Assembly (NCBI GenBank): GCA_040223615.1
Contig: JAVKFY010000022.1
Location: forward strand, 6,839 to 70,838
DNA: 64,000 nucleotides
From: JAVKFY01 sp040223615
GTDB taxonomy: Bacteria > Pseudomonadota > Alphaproteobacteria > GCA-2731375
Direction of reading: 5' to 3'
Positions 60,636 to 64,000 of this stretch are shown one piece after another. Under the pieces are notes generated by a model. It was not told the origin of the DNA. It was given only the letters and a program-made list of their open reading frames with translations, and made no database searches. Numbering within the stretch: the first letter of the stretch is position 1; every line of letters starts with the position of its first letter. Position numbers and translations under genes: made by a program.

Positions 60636-61575
60636 GGACCGCGACCCGGGGGTCGATCACCGCGTAGAGCAGGTCGACGACGAAATTCACCAGCACCACC
60701 ATGGCTGCCAGCAGCAGGGTCACGCCGCTGACCACCACCAGGTCGCGGTTGCTGATCGCGCCGATGATCAGCCTGCCGATACCGGGCAGCGAGAACACGC
60801 TCTCGATCACGATGGTGCCGGCCAGCAGGTTGGCGAATTGCAGGCCCATGACGGTGATCACCGGGATCAGCGCGTTGCGCAGCACGTGGCGCCACAAGGT
60901 CGCACGCCGCGACAGGCCCTTGGCGCGGGCGGTGCGCACGAAGTCCTCGCGCGCGACTTCCAGCACCGACGAGCGGGTGATCCGGGCCAGCACCGCGACC
61001 TGGAAGGCGGCCAGGGCGATGGCCGGCAGCAGCAGCGACTGCAGAGCCGGCAGCATCCCAGCGTCCCAGCCGGCGAAACCGCCGGCCTTGAACCACTTCA
61101 GCACCACCGCGAATAGCAGAATCAGCAGGATGCCGAACCAGAAGCCCGGCACGGCGATACCGAGTTGCGAGAAGATCATCACGCCCCAGTCGCCGGCCTT
61201 GCCGTGTCGCGAGGCGGCGTAGATACCGAGCGCCAGCGCGACGATCACGGTGATCGACATCGACATCAGCGCCAGCGGCACGGTGACCTGAAGGCGCTCC
61301 AGGATCAGTTCGGAAACCGGCACCGAATATGTGTAGCTGGTGCCGAAATCGCCGACCATGACGCCGGTGACCCAGTCGACGTAGCGTTCCCATGTCGGCC
61401 GGTTCAGGCCGAGTTGCTCGCGCAGGGCGTGGATCGCGCTGTCCGGCGCGTCGACACCCAGGATGACCAGCGCCGGGTCGCCCGGCAACACTTCCAGCAC
61501 CACGAAAACCACCACCGAGGTGGCCCAAAGGGTCGCCAGAAAGGTCATGCCGCGCTTGAGCAGGAATATTCCCAT
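60628..61575 (-). CDS. Peptide/nickel ABC transporter permease (DppB type)
   Basis: 315 residues from the ATG at 61575; the upstream frame has no family likeness. First span LLKRGMTFLATLWATSVVVFVV, then VLPGDPALVILG near residue 30, the EAA loop RAKGLSRRATLWRHVLRNAL near 215 and the end VNFVVDLLYAVIDPRVAV. First gene of the dppBCDF-like run. No solute-binding protein gene lies next to it, so the receptor must be elsewhere. Confidence 0.93.
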   Translation of the reverse strand: MGIFLLKRGMTFLATLWATSVVVFVVLEVLPGDPALVILGVDAPDSAIHALREQLGLNRPTWERYVDWVTGVMVGDFGTSYTYSVPVSELILERLQVTVPLALMSMSITVIVALALGIYAASRHGKAGDWGVMIFSQLGIAVPGFWFGILLILLFAVVLKWFKAGGFAGWDAGMLPALQSLLLPAIALAAFQVAVLARITRSSVLEVAREDFVRTARAKGLSRRATLWRHVLRNALIPVITVMGLQFANLLAGTIVIESVFSLPGIGRLIIGAISNRDLVVVSGVTLLLAAMVVLVNFVVDLLYAVIDPRVAVHD

Positions 61576-61829
61576 GGGCGGAGAGTGGCCCGCCCGGGGC
61601 GCCGCCGCAATCTTGCCGCAAAGAAACCCCGGTTGCGCCGCAATAGGACCCCATCTGTTGCTGGACGGGGAACGTTCCTCTCCCCGGGGCCGCCGCCGCT
61701 CCCCCAGCCGTCCCCCTCGGCCGCCGCGGCGGCGGCCCACCCCGTTGCCTGAGCCCGCCGCTTCGTGCTTTGCCGGGCGCACCTCGATCTCCTAGAGTGC
61801 GCCGGCATCTCGGGGCGGGGGACATTCCA

Positions 61830-62519
61830 TTGGCGATCGTGCTTTACGACCTGGTCGGCGACGATGACCGGCGGTTCAGCCCGAATTGCTGGCGCGCGCG
61901 GCTGGCATTGGCGCACAAGGGGCTGGACTGCGAAGCCCGACCCACCGCATTCCTGGACATCCCGACGATCTGCGGCGGTACGCAGAAAGCCATTCCGGTG
62001 ATCGAGGACGGCGACAAGGTGATCGCCGAAAGCTTCGCCATCGCCGAGTACCTGGAGGACGCCTATCCGGACCGGCCGTCGCTGTTCGGCGGCGCCGGCG
62101 GCCGCGCGCTCACCTTTCACCTTAACAATTGGGTGAACATGGCGGTGCATTCTGGAGTCGCGCGGCTGATCATGCTGGACGTATTCGAGCAGCTCCTGCC
62201 GTCCGACAGGGACTATTTTCGCGAGAACCGGGAGGGCCGGTTCAAGATGACGCTGGAACAGTTCCAGGACCGCTCCGACGCGCGCGTCGAACAGTTCCGG
62301 GCGTTGTTCGCGCCGATGCGCCAGACCCTGGCGCGACAGCCCTTCCTGGGCGGTAACGAACCGCTCTATGCCGACCACCTGGTGGCCGGCGCCCTGCAAT
62401 GGATCCGCGTCGCCAGCCCGTTCCAGGCGCTTGGCGCGGACGATCCGGTGCACGCCTGGTTCGAGCGCGTGCTTGACCTTTACGACGGGCTGGCGCGCGG
62501 CGCCCGCACCGTGGCCTGA
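61830..62519 (+). CDS. Glutathione S-transferase-like protein
   Basis: 229 residues from the TTG at 61830, preceded by GGGGGAC; the frame is open to 61770 without family likeness. The N-terminal half has the thioredoxin-like fold: DDDRRFSPNCWRARLALAHKG near residue 12 with Ser/Cys in SPNCWR, and KAIPVIEDGDKVIAESFAIAEYLE near 52. The C-terminal helical domain includes EPLYADHLVAGALQWI near 180. Related to the bacterial beta-etherase-like branch. It is followed by the amidohydrolase 17 bp later and probably shares its transcript. Confidence 0.85.
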   Translation: MAIVLYDLVGDDDRRFSPNCWRARLALAHKGLDCEARPTAFLDIPTICGGTQKAIPVIEDGDKVIAESFAIAEYLEDAYPDRPSLFGGAGGRALTFHLNNWVNMAVHSGVARLIMLDVFEQLLPSDRDYFRENREGRFKMTLEQFQDRSDARVEQFRALFAPMRQTLARQPFLGGNEPLYADHLVAGALQWIRVASPFQALGADDPVHAWFERVLDLYDGLARGARTVA

Positions 62520-62536
62520 GCCCGAGGAGAGACGAC

Positions 62537-63766
62537 ATGCAAGTGCTTTACACCGGCGGCGCCGTGTTCGATGGCGAGAAGCTGCTGAAGGGCCACGCCG
62601 TGCTGGTCGACGGCGAGCGGATCAAGAAGGTCGCCAAGGCGGCCGAGTTCGACGGCTGGACCGGTGCCGCGGTGGACACCTCCAAGGGCACGGTGGTGCC
62701 GGGCCTGATCGACTGCCACGTGCACCTGTGCCTGGGCGGCGAGGGCGACCCCGGCACCGCGGCCGACAAGCTGATGCCCGGTCAGGTCACCATGCGGGCG
62801 CTGGAGCGGGCGCAGAAGACGCTGGCCGGCGGCGTCACCGCGATCCGCGACTGCGGCGGCAAGGAGTATCTGGAGTTCCCGGTGCGCGACGCCTGCAACG
62901 CCGGCTCCGTCCTGGGGCCGACGATCCTGGCCTCGGGCCGGGTGATCTGCATGACCGGCGGCCACGGCAACCGCACCGGGCGGGTCGCCGACGGGGTCGA
63001 CGAAGTGGTCAAGGCGGTGCGCGAGCAGATCCACGCCGGCGCCGACCTGATCAAGATCATGGCCACCGGCGGCGTGATGACCCCGGGCGTGAACCCGGAG
63101 GACGCGCACTACACCTTCGAGGAGATGAAGGCCGGGGTCGGCGAGGCGAAGCGCTTCCACAAGCGCTCGGCCAGCCACGCGCAGGGCTCCGAGGGCATCC
63201 TCAACGCGACGCGCGCGGGAATCAGTTCGATCGAGCACGGCATCTTCATGACCGACGAGTGTATCGAGGAGATGAAGCTGCGCGGCACCTACCTGGTCCC
63301 GACGCTGGCCGCCGTCGCCAACATCATCGCCGGCAAGGATCGCGGTATTCCGGCCTACGCGGTGGAGAAGTCGATCCGCGTCGCCGAATTCCACACCGCC
63401 TCGATCAAGGCGTTCTACGCGGCGGGCGGCAAGATCGCCATGGGCACCGACGCCGGCACGCCGTTCAACCTGCACGGCGAGAACGCGATGGAACTGCGCC
63501 ACATGGTCGACGTCGGCATCTCGCCGGTCGACGCGCTGCGCTTCTCCACCGTGCACGGCGCCGACCTGATGGGCGTCGCCGACGAGGGCCGGATCGCGCC
63601 CGGCTACGCCGCCGACATGGTGGTGGTGAACGGCGACCCGACCAGGAATATCGACATGGTCGCGAACAAAAAGAATCACCGCATGGTGATCAAGCGCGGC
63701 CGCTCGGTGAAGCACCTGCCGATGCCGCTGGCCCAGACCATCCCGCTGGCCGCCGCGGCGTTCTAA
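62537..63766 (+). CDS. Metal-dependent amidohydrolase
   Basis: 409 residues. The first metal site is GLIDCHVHLCLGGEG near residue 58 (HxH). LIKIMATGGVMTPG near 170 carries the bridging lysine position, RSASHAQGSEGILNATRAGISSIEHG near 212 holds two more histidines, and AMGTDAGTPFNLHGENA near 300 holds the final aspartate. It resembles imidazolonepropionase-like and Xaa-Pro dipeptidase-like hydrolases. The substrate is unknown. RBS GAGGAGAG precedes the ATG. Confidence 0.9.
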   Translation: MQVLYTGGAVFDGEKLLKGHAVLVDGERIKKVAKAAEFDGWTGAAVDTSKGTVVPGLIDCHVHLCLGGEGDPGTAADKLMPGQVTMRALERAQKTLAGGVTAIRDCGGKEYLEFPVRDACNAGSVLGPTILASGRVICMTGGHGNRTGRVADGVDEVVKAVREQIHAGADLIKIMATGGVMTPGVNPEDAHYTFEEMKAGVGEAKRFHKRSASHAQGSEGILNATRAGISSIEHGIFMTDECIEEMKLRGTYLVPTLAAVANIIAGKDRGIPAYAVEKSIRVAEFHTASIKAFYAAGGKIAMGTDAGTPFNLHGENAMELRHMVDVGISPVDALRFSTVHGADLMGVADEGRIAPGYAADMVVVNGDPTRNIDMVANKKNHRMVIKRGRSVKHLPMPLAQTIPLAAAAF

Positions 63767-64000
63767 GGCGGGTGCTGAGATGGCCGGGTCAAGCCCACGG
63801 CAGTCCGGTTAAGTCCATACGGTCCTGCGCCCACCCGTCAACGTCTTTTCAAGCGCAGGGACGTGGATGGCCCGGGCAAGCCGGGCCCAGACGGGGTTTA
63901 TGTTCTTCGGTAACAACGTCATGCCCCGGCGTGTCCGGGGCCTCCCCCGCCAGAAGCTGGGCCAAATGGTTGCGGTTATTGTGTGTGGTGCCCCCCCCAG
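63767..64000. other. Intergenic end of window with degraded REP-like repeats
   Basis: No gene was found. GATGGCCGGGTCAAGCCC at 63779, GGCAAGCCGGGCCC near 63872 and GTCATGCCCCGG-CGTGT-CCGGGGCC near 63921 are REP-like palindrome pieces related to those at 24662-24745. The sequence ends in a run of eight C. Confidence 0.55.

Overview
This is a GC-rich chromosomal window from an alphaproteobacterium. The gene order FYDLN protein-aroA-cmk-rpsA-sppA-ihfB-lapA, pyrF-trpF-trpB-trpA-accD-folC, trxA-addA-addB-murU-amgK-tsaE and sdhCDAB resembles the Rhodospirillales type of chromosome. No genus can be named from the sequence alone.

Layout. (1) Positions 1-11012 are part of a prophage or phage remnant that abuts the 3' end of a tRNA-Ala(GGC) gene. 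It holds a large virion protein running off the left edge, a primase, an HTH protein, three palindromic repeats, a serine recombinase, a cluster of tiny membrane proteins, a CxxCxxCC protein, a wrecked DUF3102-like gene, both terminase subunits and several structural or unknown genes. No tyrosine integrase, portal or capsid gene lies in the window. (2) 11013-42143 is core chromosome: aromatic amino acid synthesis (aroA, trpFBA), pyrimidine synthesis (cmk, pyrF), fatty acid and folate synthesis (accD, folC), translation and nucleoid proteins (rpsA, ihfB), recombination (addAB), cell-wall sugar recycling (murU, amgK), tsaE, succinate dehydrogenase, and then accessory enzymes and transporters. 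(3) 42154-53557 carries a TauD-family dioxygenase and a yejABEF-type peptide importer. These are now separated by two back-to-back mobile elements (43284-44525 and 44534-47815). (4) 53668-63766 holds an ECF sigma/anti-sigma/metal-sensor cassette, a speD-speE-hydratase operon, DUF2794, a second peptide ABC transporter, a GST and an amidohydrolase.

The most interesting region is the pair of mobile elements. Both have terminal inverted repeats starting CGG, and both are bounded by the same 8-bp sequence GTCATGCC, so three copies delimit the two elements. Both sit inside a dispersed palindromic (REP-like) repeat. Only the larger one has an IS1595/ISXO2-type transposase. Both carry the same two-gene cargo: a small DUF6471-like protein followed by a membrane protein whose start codon lies inside the first gene, with an identical 49-bp overlap. 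The copy in the small element has an in-frame TGA in its signal peptide.

Starts were chosen from ribosome-binding sites, ATGA/GTGA/TGATG overlaps and family N-termini. Functions come from recognising motifs and family resemblance by eye; no database search was run.
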